Below, one piece after another: positions 46,901 through 57,007 of a stretch of DNA of 64,000 nucleotides (positions are counted from its first letter, which is position 1; each line of letters begins with the position of its first letter). The DNA lies in NCBI GenBank assembly GCA_905160935.1, contig CAJHZI010000575.1:102501-166500 (forward strand), read 5' to 3'. Below the pieces are notes generated by a model. The model was not told where the DNA came from, did not search any database, and worked only from the letters and a program-made list of their open reading frames with translations. The position numbers were made by a program, and so were the translations under genes. This DNA is from Enchytraeus crypticus (Eukaryota; Annelida; Clitellata; Enchytraeida; Enchytraeidae).

Positions 46901-48341
46901 CTCTGTATTACACTGAACATTTGGGTCACTCTTTATCGTGCTCCTGTCGCAGACCTGATGAGAAGCAGAATGGACTGAGCATCGTTCCTCTACAGTCCTC
47001 ACCCGGTGCCGAGTATCCTGAGAACTTCTCCAATCCCAGGCCTAGGCCGCGCTCTTCAACGAGCAACAGGGCCAATCTGTCCAACAATGACGACTCGTTC
47101 TCCACCCAGGGCTCTTTGAATCAGAGCACCCTCACGCAGCACGTCCCCGCTCCCTCCAAGAAACCTCTGGTAGGGATTATGACTCTTATTATGATTATGA
47201 CTATTATTATGATTATGATTATTATGACTATTATTACGATTATGACTCATGACTGTGACTATTATTATGATTATGACTTATGACTATTATTATGATTATT
47301 ATGACTATTATTACGATTATGACTCATGACTGTGACTATTATTATGATTATGATTATTATGACTATGATTATTATGACTATTATTATGATTATGACTATT
47401 ATTATGTTTATTATTATGACTATTATTATGATTATGATTATTAATTATGATTATTACTATTTTATGATTATGACTATTATTATGATTATGACTATTATTA
47501 TGATTATGTCTATTATTATGATTATTACTATTATTATGGTTATGACTATTATTATGATTATAATTATTATTACTCCTTTGCCAATGTTTTATTCATCAAA
47601 AAGTTAGTAAGGTTTTTAAAAATATGAGTAAAATGTTCCTTTAAGAATTTTGTTATAGTTCACACATATTAATTGTACGTTCTATGCAGCCTTTAATGCT
47701 TTAAATTCTATTCCAATCTAGGTAAAATCCCAATTTTAATGTCGCTAGTCATCTATTCAAATCTACCTCTATACCGTGTTTCTTATATGACCATTTTTTA
47801 TTTATTCTAATGATATTCTATTTTAAATTATACTGCAAAAAGTTATTAACTATATGCAACTAAAGGTTTTGCATACTTTTATTGGTTTTAATACTATTTC
47901 ATTACCTTCCTTGTTACTTTAAATAAATAGTAAATTTTTGAAATATTTCGTTAGAGTTGACGGACTAGTTAAGCCTAAAATTTAGTTAATCCCTTTCTCC
48001 CACTATTTTGCCACTTCAAGAGTAGATAATGATGTCTTACATTTATATTGTACAAAGTTATCACTGTTTAAGTAATAGAAATAGTTGAGATGTATAGACA
48101 ACTTATTTACAACTTTTACTTGCAGTGTGATGTTTAAATTTGAATATTAATAATAGTTTTTGAGTTATATTTTGATTGACAGCTGTCAGGAGCAGGTGCT
48201 GGTAGTTCACCCAATGATCTTCTCTACGTTGATGTTGCTAGTAACGCCTCCTCGCCTGATATGGCCAGCAGGCCACGCCCCATGCGACCTGGCGCGAAAC
48301 CTCAGTCTAAGACTATCTACACCCCTGTTCTTCGAAGCTAA
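40927..48341 (+). CDS. Ig-superfamily receptor: signal peptide, 3 Ig domains, TM, ITIM and ITSM tail
   Basis: Eight exons (40927-40981, 41713-42018, 42709-43029, 43927-44184, 44963-45124, 46168-46177, 46953-47169, 48183-48341) give 495 residues with every junction in phase. Residues 1-18 are a signal peptide (MISCILLIIPLLAHLAVS). Exons 2, 3 and 4 each encode one Ig-like domain with paired Cys and Trp: C38/W50/C103 in the first, YTC..MIW..YVC in the second, ISC..IRW..YFC in the third. All are bounded by phase-1 introns. TM is about 323-345 (WIVPVVICVPLAVLLVIIIL), followed by CPCCP, a palmitoylation-type Cys cluster. The roughly 145-residue tail holds LLYVDV (Y458), matching the ITIM consensus, and TIYTPV (Y489), matching the ITSM consensus TxYxx(V/I). 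An inhibitory or adhesion receptor acting through SH2-domain proteins is inferred. The family is not named. Confidence 0.85.
41493..41628 (-). mobile_element. SINE family 1 copy in Ig-receptor intron 1
   Basis: A full-length minus-strand copy from AAGCTAAGGTTAATGTCAGT to CGTCACTGGCTCCAGCC, ending about 85 bp before exon 2. Confidence 0.88.
41713..42018 (+). CDS. Ig-receptor exon 2: first Ig-like domain
   Basis: The acceptor TTTTTTAG precedes 41713 and the donor ATAG|GTTTCA follows 42018. Phase 1 at both ends. It encodes QTSPSENIVILHSADQLLQC through HIYVI. The usual Tyr before the second Cys (DxGxYxC) is replaced (DGTAGHINC), so the domain is atypical. Confidence 0.82.
45196..45417 (+). mobile_element. 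SINE family 2 copy in Ig-receptor intron 5
   Basis: This is the least damaged copy. It starts GCGTAGGGGTAACGTCATGA, has a B-box GAGTTCGAATCCC, then GACATTCACTGGACTGG, and ends GTTGATCATTTCACTCTAAT. The others are at 15330 and 34544. Confidence 0.8.
45421..45482 (+). repeat. Short hairpin repeat copy
   Basis: TAATAATAAAGGTTTACGTC continues with CACTTCCTCATCCAGGGATG and ATGTCAGGAACGTC. It recurs at 38618-38680 and 61148-61210. ACGTCC/GGACGT and TCATCC/GGATGA can pair as a small stem-loop. Confidence 0.65.
46168..46177 (+). CDS. 10-nt microexon of the Ig receptor
   Basis: The sequence TTTACAG|AGAAGATGAG|GTATGT gives a 10-nt exon that converts a phase-1 donor (exon 5) to the phase-2 acceptor needed by exon 7, encoding E-K-M plus two bases. 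Without it, exon 5 to exon 7 would be out of frame. It sits just inside the membrane-proximal tail. Confidence 0.7.
46290..46405 (+). repeat. CATC/GATG-tailed repeat fragment
   Basis: CATCAGAAAGGGCATTCGGT, GCGCCTAGAATCCAGAAATT and GGATTCAAGGGAAGATGATG match the family, in tail orientation, inside intron 6 of the receptor. Confidence 0.8.
46436..46475 (+). repeat. Foldback-element terminal fragment
   Basis: ATGACAGTAGCACTCTAATT followed by GTTGTTATTGTTATTATTAT is nearly identical to the terminus at 56925-56965 of the 56-57-kb foldback copies. Confidence 0.7.
46953..47169 (+). CDS. Ig-receptor exon 7: membrane-proximal tail
   Basis: The acceptor CTGTCGCAG precedes 46953 and the donor GTAGGG starts at 47170 (phase 0). 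It encodes RPDEKQNGLSIVPLQSSPGA, a Pro/Arg patch PRPRPRSSTSN, and a Ser/Asn-rich linker ending PAPSKKPL. Confidence 0.8.
47175..47575. repeat. ATTATGACTATT-type microsatellite in intron 7
   Basis: About 400 bp of TTATTATGATTATGACTATT units starts almost at the exon 7 donor. Met/Ile/Thr-only frames here are artefacts. Confidence 0.95.
48183..48341 (+). CDS. Ig-receptor last exon: ITIM and ITSM
   Basis: The acceptor GATTGACAG precedes 48183. Phase 0. It encodes LSGAGAGSSPNDLLYVDVAS (ITIM tyrosine Y458), an intervening Pro/Arg segment, and SKTIYTPVLRS (ITSM tyrosine Y489), then TAA. The two tyrosines are 31 residues apart, so this is not an ITAM (6-12 spacing). The ITIM-then-ITSM order near the C terminus resembles PD-1-type tails. 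Confidence 0.82.
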   Translation: MSGAGAGSSPNDLLYVDVASNASSPDMASRPRPMRPGAKPQSKTIYTPVLRS

Positions 48342-51335
48342 ACTGATCGAATAAGAGAAACGAGAAAGGACTAAGAACTAAGTTGTAAGATTCAGTGATG
48401 ACTCATGACAGGGAAAGAGTTATAGTATGACTACAAAAATAATCTTTACAGTAAACAAAGGAAGAGAATATGTGTTTTCTTTAAATATGCTATTGTCTTA
48501 ATCTTTAATAGAAAAGTTGAAATCAAACTTAATTAATTGATCACCTGAACTTCTTCTAGTATATTTGTATTCTTATTCATATTCATCTCATTCTAAACTC
48601 ATTGATTTATGTGGTACCTTTGTTTAGCCAAAAAATGTTTACTGTGCTTGCCACTATTGATGGCTGCACGTGTAAGTCCATGTTTGTGCTTTTGATCATT
48701 TAACTAATGAACTAATGTTACTGGTTTTTAATCGGTAATACTCTGTAATTTGAAACGATGATAGTTATGATAGTGAATAGTATGCTTTTATGATCGATTG
48801 ACAACAACAATGACACCAACACACTGTTCTACTCCCATTCATGAAACCACCCCAACTATAAAATCGATCAGCAGAATAATAATAAAAAGTCTATTAAACC
48901 GGTTAATATTGGGTAGTATGGGTTATAATATGCACTATTTAATAAGTGCATATTATAACCCATACTACCCAATATTAACCGGTCCCAGGGTTGCACAATT
49001 TCAATATAATGTGATAATGTAATTCTGTTGCTATTGTATTTGGACACAATACAAGTAACATTCAATCAATCTACGAGATTAGCTTTACTCAGTACAAGAG
49101 TCACCAGGCTAGATTAGTTCTAGGTTCCCTCCATCTAAGAGTTCTGAAACTTTATCTTGTATTTTATTCATGCAATTTTAGTGTATTGGTCTGACAGGAG
49201 GAGCATTTAGCTTACTTTGATGCTTTTATAAATGAAAGTTTTTGCATGTTTTTCAAATTCTCTTGCTATAAATGAAAAGCTTAATATTTCTAAAGATTTC
49301 TTTATTGTCCTGTGTTTCTCTCAGATTAAAGGGATTCTCTCCATAGAGATGTTTAGTACTGTTGAGTGCAGTAATACTAGACAGTGCCTAATGCTAACAT
49401 TTAAATACTATCACATTCTATACTCTTTGTACTATTACAGTCACCATCATCATCGTCCATTAAATCCCAGTTTAACTAGGGTCGGGATACAAATGGACCT
49501 TCTGACTCCTCTTTGTCCCATACCATATCAAAATCTCTTCCATTCGTTTTAGACAATTTTGTGGAAATTTCTGGAACCTAGCGCTCTTTGTGTTATTACA
49601 GTAATGTGGATTAAAAGAATACATCTTCAATATATAAATATCTAAGTCCTTTTTGACTGAATCGGTTACTTTGTTCACATTTAGTATAATTTCATAAAAA
49701 ATAATGGAACTTAAATGTATTTTCTTTAAATGTATTTTTATGTAATTTTGTGTAACTATTTGTATTAATATTACTTACTTGTATGTAATTTCGCGCTTCA
49801 TTCACATAATGTTTGTCTGATTGATTAGATATGTTGTTTGATAATAATAGATTTATTTATTGAATGATTGATTGAATATTTCATGCATCTGCTATTTATC
49901 ACCAAATCTTCAGAAAACTAGATTTGCTAATATGTCTCGATACTAAGCTGTTGTGTAATGTCTGCATCATTTTATATGTATAATTTTATTGTAGATTTCT
50001 TTATCTGATGTTTGGCTGCCTGGTTGACTTGATTGATATTTCATTTTAATATTAAAATTTTATATGTATTTGCAAAAATGTTCCAAAATCTGTTAGAAAA
50101 ATTTGCCTATGATTTCTATGGACTTATTGAATTTTAATATCTTGATTTTATAATTGATTAAACATGGGATCTGATATACATGTACAATTGCTTAATCCTG
50201 TAAGTGCATTCTGTATTTTAAAATATTTTGTATTGTATATATTTTAGCAGAGTTTTTGTACGACTTACGCAGACATTTTTTTCTTTTGAATTAGTGCTAT
50301 TTGGCTCTATGACTTTCGATGCAAATCTCACAAGCAAATGGCTGCATTCTGATTTTGCATAATATACTTTGCCTTGTGTCTGTGGCTGTGCGGATAAATA
50401 TTGCATTATTCTGACTGATATTATATATTTTTACTGTCATACTGAAATTTCTCGAGAGATCTGTTTATTTTTTTACTCTCTAGCTTTGCGATAGCCCGTT
50501 CTACTGCAGTGCCCATTTAGACTGATGTTACAAGTCCCCCGACTTCCAGTATAATTAAGTTAAGAATATTACTGATGCTCTGTTGCTGAATTCCAGGGGT
50601 TTTGAGTTTGACATTTCTTTCTTTCAAAGGGCACTTTCGGTAAATGTCTGCCAACGAAAATCTGCTTCAAAGCCGTATTTTTCTGACTTGAGCGTTTAGC
50701 ATTCGTTCTGAATTCCATTGGTGCTCAGTTCGAATGACAAATTCTAGTTGTCTGGTGATCTGATTATGAATTTGTATTTCTTTTTGTTTAATAGATTTTA
50801 AATCGCTGTATAGGTCTCATTCTTTTTAAATGATCAAATTGATTACGATGAGCGACACTGAACATAAATTTGTGCCTTGATTATTAGTACTTCTCTTTAT
50901 GTATAGGCCTACTATGTAACCTAAGTTAGGCATGAGAGTAGCATACTGAATATTTGCTAATGACAGTTGTTTTGCAGATTTGATTATGTTTGAACTATGA
51001 AATGCTGAAGATGACATTAAATCTCCGTATTCAGATTACTATCTGAGATAAGATTAAATATCTATAGGTAAGTGTATCGGTTATCAAACAATCAAACTAG
51101 TGGAGTAAGTATCTAAACATCAAATGGCTTTATAACTCCACATTACAAATTTATGTGAGGTAATATATATAACTCATTTATCTATAATTGCATTTTATGT
51201 TATGTCACACTGTATTTTGTGTATAGTACTGTGTATAGACGTTTATGCTTTTATATATTTTAGATCATCTTTAGAGTTATTAAAAAATTGTGAATGTGAC
51301 TGAATACATGTGTCTTTGTAGTTGTTTATTATGAA
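48342..51335. other. Intergenic; 3' flank of the Ig receptor
   Basis: A candidate AATAAA at 48881 lies just before a perfect palindrome. 49440-49590 is a CATC-tailed repeat copy (CCCAGTTTAACTAGGGTCGG, TTTCTGGAACCTAGCGCTC). The rest is AT-rich with no gene recognised. Confidence 0.55.
48898..48983. repeat. Perfect 39-bp-arm palindrome
   Basis: 48898-48936 (begins ACCGGTTAATATTGGGTAGT) and 48945-48983 are exact reverse complements around the 8-nt loop ATTTAATA. Neither arm matches another repeat in the window. Confidence 0.95.
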
Positions 51336-52900
51336 TTATTTTAAAATATTTAGCATGGTTCTACTCATAAAGTAGTGATAGGCTATTGTCGCGAACAGCC
51401 TTGCTGCCTGTTCGTCCTCGAGCGGTTGTCTATTTCTGGACTCGCTCTTTGGTCGGCAGTGCTTCGAGACGGCAGCTTTATCGTCGAATGTTTTACTAAG
51501 GGTACCGCTTGTCAGGAGGAACCGAATTGCTGCGTCTTCAGATGACACTTCTTTCCCGGCATCATCCGTCTCGATAGGCCTTTCTCGTTCATTTCCGACT
51601 GAGTAGGCCAAGGTCCAACCCCCCTTGCCTACTTCGTAATTGGGTTCTCGGGAACTCGGTGCACAGCGTCGGCGCTGTCCCCGAGTCGGGAATAGGAGCG
51701 TACTCCACGTCTTCTACGAATTTAGGCGATGACGGTTGAGTTTCTGCCATGCTTCTTAGTAGATTTTCTTCCGTGGTTCTCGGGGCGAAGTGATATGGTG
51801 ACCCGAACCCGGGTATGGAAGCATCTGCAATCTTTCAGGCGTCTTCGATTTGGTTTTCCGCCCTGCTTCTTAGTCTTTAAACTTGTAGTAGTTAATTATA
51901 TGATTGGTTGTTTTAACTGCGACGAACTTTATTATTCTTTACCCTATAAAACTTCCCTACACCTTTTTATACTTATTCTTCCCTATCCTTTTAATATTGG
52001 TCTTTCCGTAGTTTCTTCTCTCGTCCATCGTTGCTGAAGTGGTGTAATGGGCCTTTCGCTTAATGTGGTGAAATCCGTGGATAGTCTTCTGGTCATTGGT
52101 AATCCCGCTTCTGCATCCTTTTAATACTGGTCTTCCCGTAGTTCCTTCTCTCGTACAACGTTGCTGAAGGTGGTACAATGGCTTTCTTGCAGTCACTAAA
52201 TTCGTGGATAGTCAACTGGTCATTAGTAATCGTGCTCCCGCCTGCAGGGGCGAACTCCATTAAGGCGCTTAGCAAATACCTGCAGAGACGAACTCCGTTC
52301 AGGCAATGCCGTCGCTAGCCCCCGCCTGCAGAGACGAACTCCGTCCAGGCGCCTAACAAATACCTGCAGAAACGAACTCGACCCGAGTATTGCCGTGGAC
52401 TACCAGCCTCCTCGCCTGCAGAGACACACTCGACCCAGGCGCTTAGCAAATACCCGCAGAGACGAACTCGACCCGAGTATTGCCATGGACTACCAGCCTC
52501 TTACCTGCGCCTACCCAGGGGGACACCGAACTCTCTCGCCTCCAATTAGCCTTCACGGTTTGGGAAACTATCCAACCTGAGGGGCCCCCTTACCTATCCC
52601 GTAGAGAGTCAGTAAGAGGATCATTGAGACTCGATCCTTTATGAGCACTACACGTTGTACACCGTATGGATTCATCGGAGCCGCCCTCCTGGGAACCTAC
52701 TCAGACGAACCAAGTAGGCCCCCGGCCCCAACTTGTTTCTACTGTATCTAAGCTTCTCCTTATATACACCGCTGTTGATCGATTTCAAACGCTTCTATCG
52801 AATCATAGCGCTTCTTTACTTAGCTAATTTACGACGCAGCTGCGTCATTTCGGAAATACCCTGCGTAATAACCTAGCTATGCCCACTTACAACCTCGGCT
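51336..52900 (-). other. GC-rich anomalous block, possible LTR-element remnant
   Basis: This block is sharply GC-richer than its surroundings. It has a tandem pair of about 125 bp at 51985-52235 (TTTCCGTAGTTTCTTCTCTC words), then about three degenerate copies of an 86-bp unit with an inner half-repeat at 52236-52510 (CTGCAGAGACGAACTC). On the minus strand a TATATAAGG box lies near 52757, followed by a GC-rich leader-like region and a 91-codon ORF (51611-51336). That ORF has charged, non-repetitive composition (GNERERPIETDDAGKEVSSE) but no recognised family, and its first codon should be checked. It could be an LTR plus leader of a degraded retroelement, or a host promoter and first exon. Confidence 0.4.
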
Positions 52901-54319
52901 TATATCATCTATTATAAATCTTTGGAAAACCCCTACGACACTTAGTATTTATAAATAACTGCTGTATAATATCTGTTTCGATTTATAATATAAATTTCTT
53001 AATATAAAAATTGTGAACAAGGCGTGTTCATTACAGCTATATAATGATATATAACGATAGGCTATATAATGATAGGCCTATATTTACTCTAAGGTTCTAC
53101 TAGATACTCTTCTAGGACTTTCATCTTTCGCATTTCACATATCATGATATCAGATACTAACCCAAGTCTCATTTCCAATGGTATCAAAGCAATTTGATCG
53201 ATGCAGACATCCTTTGATATGCTTGACTATAACAGAAGTGTGTATTTCGTATAAAAAGAATTTCGACATAAAGCGTTGAAGACCAAACCAAGCGTATAGG
53301 CCTTTGTTTAACATTAAATTTAGAGCACAGCCGGTCTATAAGAGGTTATCGCGTCGTAGAATATATTTTTAAACGTTCGTTTTGAGAAATTGAATTTTGA
53401 CTTGATGGTTCATTTGTCCGATTAAATGAGTAAATGCAACCAAACGTCTCATATTTTGTATGCACATGTGTTCCAAAATTGTAAAAAAAATTAACTAGTG
53501 TATTATATGGATACGCAGGTTTTTATGATGGGATATTTATTTGCTGTAGAATACCCTTTACGCATGACCTATTTGAGTTAATAGTAGACAAATATATTGT
53601 GGTTGGATGACACCTGTAGATAACGCGCTTGCTTGATAAACAGGTCATCAGTTCGAATCTCAGCCAGATCATCTCTAGCGTTATCGATCCTTTGTGCCAC
53701 CAAGGCAGACGTTAAATTGAGTATCTATGTTGGGTTCTCCAATCCTCTCTCCGTTATAGGAGTTCGTAAATGGAGTCGTGGGTTCTATTTTTCCAACTCT
53801 TCATGCTTTGGCGGTATTAATCTTGAGGATGCAAGGATCTCTTGCTCATGTAGCCAGTTAGAGGCTAAGTCAATGAGACTGAAGCTGCTAAGAACAGAAC
53901 TCATGTTTATTCGTTCAATGTATGATAATTATAGTATTTGTGTATTATTTGTGACTATCTCTATAAATCTATCTAAATTAGAATATTGACAACAAAAACT
54001 TGTGATTTGTTATTTTAAACGATTTATTATTAACAAAGGAACACAATAGCAATATAACGAATTAAAACATTAAACATATTAATAAAATAGAATATTAAAC
54101 GAATACTACGTAACAATTAATATAATGCTGAAAAAGGCGATAAATATAAAGTCAATCTACTTCTAATTAGTTAGCTAAATGTCTGTATTTGAAATTAAAA
54201 TATAAAATGGGAGACGAGTTATTGGCTTCAAGACACTTCTCGCTTATATGATTTGATACTTTCCCTCTTTTCTTCTTTCTTATGACTGTTAACACGAGAG
54301 GTGTTATTTTTTTAGTCGT
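52901..54319. other. Intergenic with a tRNA-like SINE head
   Basis: 53605-53690 holds GATAACGCGCTTGCTTGATA and CAGTTCGAATCTCAGCC (B-box-like) without foldable tRNA arms, so it is probably a third SINE family. Nothing else is recognised. Confidence 0.45.
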
Positions 54320-54960
54320 TCACCTGAATCTGTGAAGAAGACGCTTTAACTAGAATAGGCAACTGCGCTTTTAAAATTTATTCGTAAATTTTAAGATCTG
54401 CAATCGCCTGACTGAATTCTAGAAGGAAAGCGCTTATCTAGAGTGGACAACTAGAAAATTGGCGTTCTTCATAGAATTTCAGTGTTATATCTTCTGTCTT
54501 CTATCTTTGACTTCTATCTTCTTAATTTGCAGTCGTCTAACTGAATCTATGGCAAAGACACTAAAACTAGATTACGCACTAGTAAATCGCGCTTTCCGTA
54601 GAATTCAGGATTGTAGTCATGTAGCTGAATTCTATGAAAGAAACACCTATCTAGCTAAGGCACTAGAAAATTAGCGTTCTTCATAGAATTTCAGTATTTC
54701 TTCTGTCTGCTGACTTCTATCTTCCCTTCTTTCTTCTATCTTCAATTCTTTCTTCTATCTTCTATCTTCCCTTCTTTCTTCTAACTTCAATTCTTTCTTC
54801 TATCTTCACTGCCAACAACAAGTGTCGAATTGCAGCTATTTCTACCTGAATTGACGAGAAAACGCTTTATCTAGATTCAACTCTAGTAATCGGCGTTTCT
54901 GGTACAATCAGGTAGCTGAATTTACAATTCAATTTATACGTTCAATGGATTGAGATATTG
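54320..54960. repeat. Degenerate satellite-like array
   Basis: Several diverged copies of roughly 100-120 bp carry CTGAATTCTA, AAAGCGCTTATCTAGA, ACTAGAAAATTGGCGTTCTT and CATAGAATTTCAGT. They are separated by TTCTTCTATCTTC pyrimidine runs (54680-54810). The open frame at 54459-54674 is a by-product. Confidence 0.65.
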
Positions 54961-55879
54961 AAATGGGTTCGTGATTAACCGACCTACAGAAGGTTAGACG
55001 ACAATTCCACACAAAATCTGCAATCCCGTGAGGCACAATGGTTTCAATATAGATTTCGTATTTTTCGTGCTAACTATCACCGACCTATAGAAGGTGTATA
55101 TTAGAACTATTACATACGAAGCTTGTATGAAATCTACTAGTTTATGTATTGTCGCAATAATTCATTAAAAATTATATTTAGACAAGTTCAGCTAGTAATT
55201 CCGTATAAGCCAGAGTTCAGGAGTGTACTAAAATTTCATTGCCTATCGCCTGGTAATATAGCATTAATCGAGGCCATGCTCAACAGCCAATCAGAATCGT
55301 AGGTTTACATAGTCGTCAACCAATCAGAATTTAGCTCTTCAATCCTCTTCATAATTATTTATCCGCCCCAATTTCACGGTTGGTATAATTGCAAGCCTTT
55401 TTCAATGCAATTTTATTTGTAGCCTATTGTTTCTGTACTTAATTAAATAAGATACAGTGTTGTCAAACACGAAATTCTTGTATCTGTAATTATACATGTA
55501 TACGAATTTCCTCGGTATTTATCTCTAGTGTCTCTTGCTCTGTCTAAGCGTGCTGAGCTACAATACAAGTGCACGGCATAGACAATTCGCCCAATAAAGC
55601 AAATTTATCTCTCCATATTTAATATAGCCCAAGGTGTCATTCAGTACTTTTATCTATTCTGCTGTATCGATACAAGTTAGTGGCATTATACTCTATAAAT
55701 CCATGATGATATATATCAGCTTTAACATTTAGTCCAATATATATTCATTTAGTCATGTAACTATCCACCTTGCAAGATTTCAAGATTATAATCTGTGATC
55801 GGATTGGTCAAGATTCGATGCCACTACATCATGAACTGCATTGTGCTACCATACGCTCTCATCGCGAACTCATTGTACA
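54961..55879. other. Intergenic, nothing recognised
   Basis: AT-rich sequence with no supported gene or repeat. Confidence 0.45.
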
Positions 55880-56646
55880 AAAGTTCTCTTTAACATGTTA
55901 GCAAATTATCTAACTTACTTATTTAATTGTGTCTCTTCACTAGCATGTCAGGATCTGGTAAAGAAGATACAATTGCAATTTCGACTGCAATTTGTAATCA
56001 TGTTACTCATTAGGCCTACACAAGATTACTTTAAATAATTAATTTAATATAGTTCGGGTCAGTAAAACGGTAGAGTGCAATTAGTGTTGGCAACAGTAAT
56101 AGTAACAATAATAACAACAATTAGAGTGCTACAGTCATCAATGACAACATCGAGTACTATTGAGACAAAATCAAGCCGACGAGCTAAAAGCAGGTCCAAA
56201 AATGGTGCAAATTTCAAAATCCAAAAAAAATTTATTTATTTATGTTTCCAGAATATCAGTCCAAAGTACTCTTTAACATGTTAGCAAATTATCTAACTTA
56301 CTTATTTAATTGTGTCTCTTCACTAGCATGTCAGGATCTGGTAAAGAAGATACAATTGCAATTTCGACTGCAATTTGTAATCATGTTACTCATTAGGCCT
56401 ACACAAGATTACTTTAAATAATTAATTTAATATAGTTCGGGTCAGTAAAACGGTAGAGTGCAATTAGTGTTGGCAACAGTAATAGTAACAATAATAACAA
56501 CAATTAGAGTGCTACAGTCATCAATGACAACATCGAGTACTATTGAGACAAAATCAAGCCGACGAGCTAAAAGCAGATCCAAAAATGGTGCAAATTTCAA
56601 AATCCAAAAAATAATTATTTATTTATGTTTCCAGAATATCAGTCCA
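55880..56646 (+). repeat. 383-bp near-identical tandem duplication containing a foldback arm
   Basis: 55880-56262 and 56263-56646 are head-to-tail copies differing at only a few bases (GCAGGTCC/GCAGATCC and an A-run difference). Each contains the foldback terminus (AACAACAATTAGAGTGCTAC) and module (GACAACATCGAGTACTATTG). Confidence 0.92.
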
Positions 56647-56819
56647 AAGTAATCCAAAGTAACAGTGCATATTTTAACTTAAAATATTATTATAATACCT
56701 CTGGTATATATTTATTCTTCCTTTCATTTGGAGTTAAATATTAAAGTGTAAACAAAAAGGCTTAAATAATTTATACCTGTAGACGTATATGGGCTAAATA
56801 TTAGGTTCATTATTTATTA

Positions 56820-56968
56820 CTTTGAACTGAATTTCTGGATTTTGGAATTTGCACCGTTTTTGGACCTTCTTTTTTGCTCGCCGGCTTGATTTTGTCTCAA
56901 TAGTGCTCGATGATGTCATTGATGACAGTAGCACTCTAATTGTTGTTATTGTTATTGTTATTATTCAA
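56820..56968 (-). mobile_element. Opposite arm of the foldback element
   Basis: GGAATTTGCACCGTTTTTGG, GCCGGCTTGATTTTGTCTCA and GCACTCTAATTGTTGTTATT are the reverse complement of the module and terminus in the 383-bp repeats, so 56.08-56.97 kb forms a foldback unit. It ends about 40 bp before the ITFG1 start codon. Confidence 0.8.
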
Positions 56969-57007
56969 TAAAAATTAGTAATCATTGGTAGCACTTGATG
57001 TTTAAAA

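Noticed and set aside
47326-47607. 93-codon Met/Ile/Thr ORF
   Set aside because: It is the translation of the ATTATGACT microsatellite in an intron.
48183-48341. ITAM in the Ig receptor tail
   Set aside because: The two tyrosines are 31 residues apart, whereas ITAM spacing is 6-12 between the YxxL/I boxes. ITIM plus ITSM fits better.
51336-51611. Annotating the 91-codon minus-strand ORF as a host gene
   Set aside because: Its composition is gene-like, but there is no recognised domain, splice partner or start context strong enough. It is reported only as part of the anomalous block.
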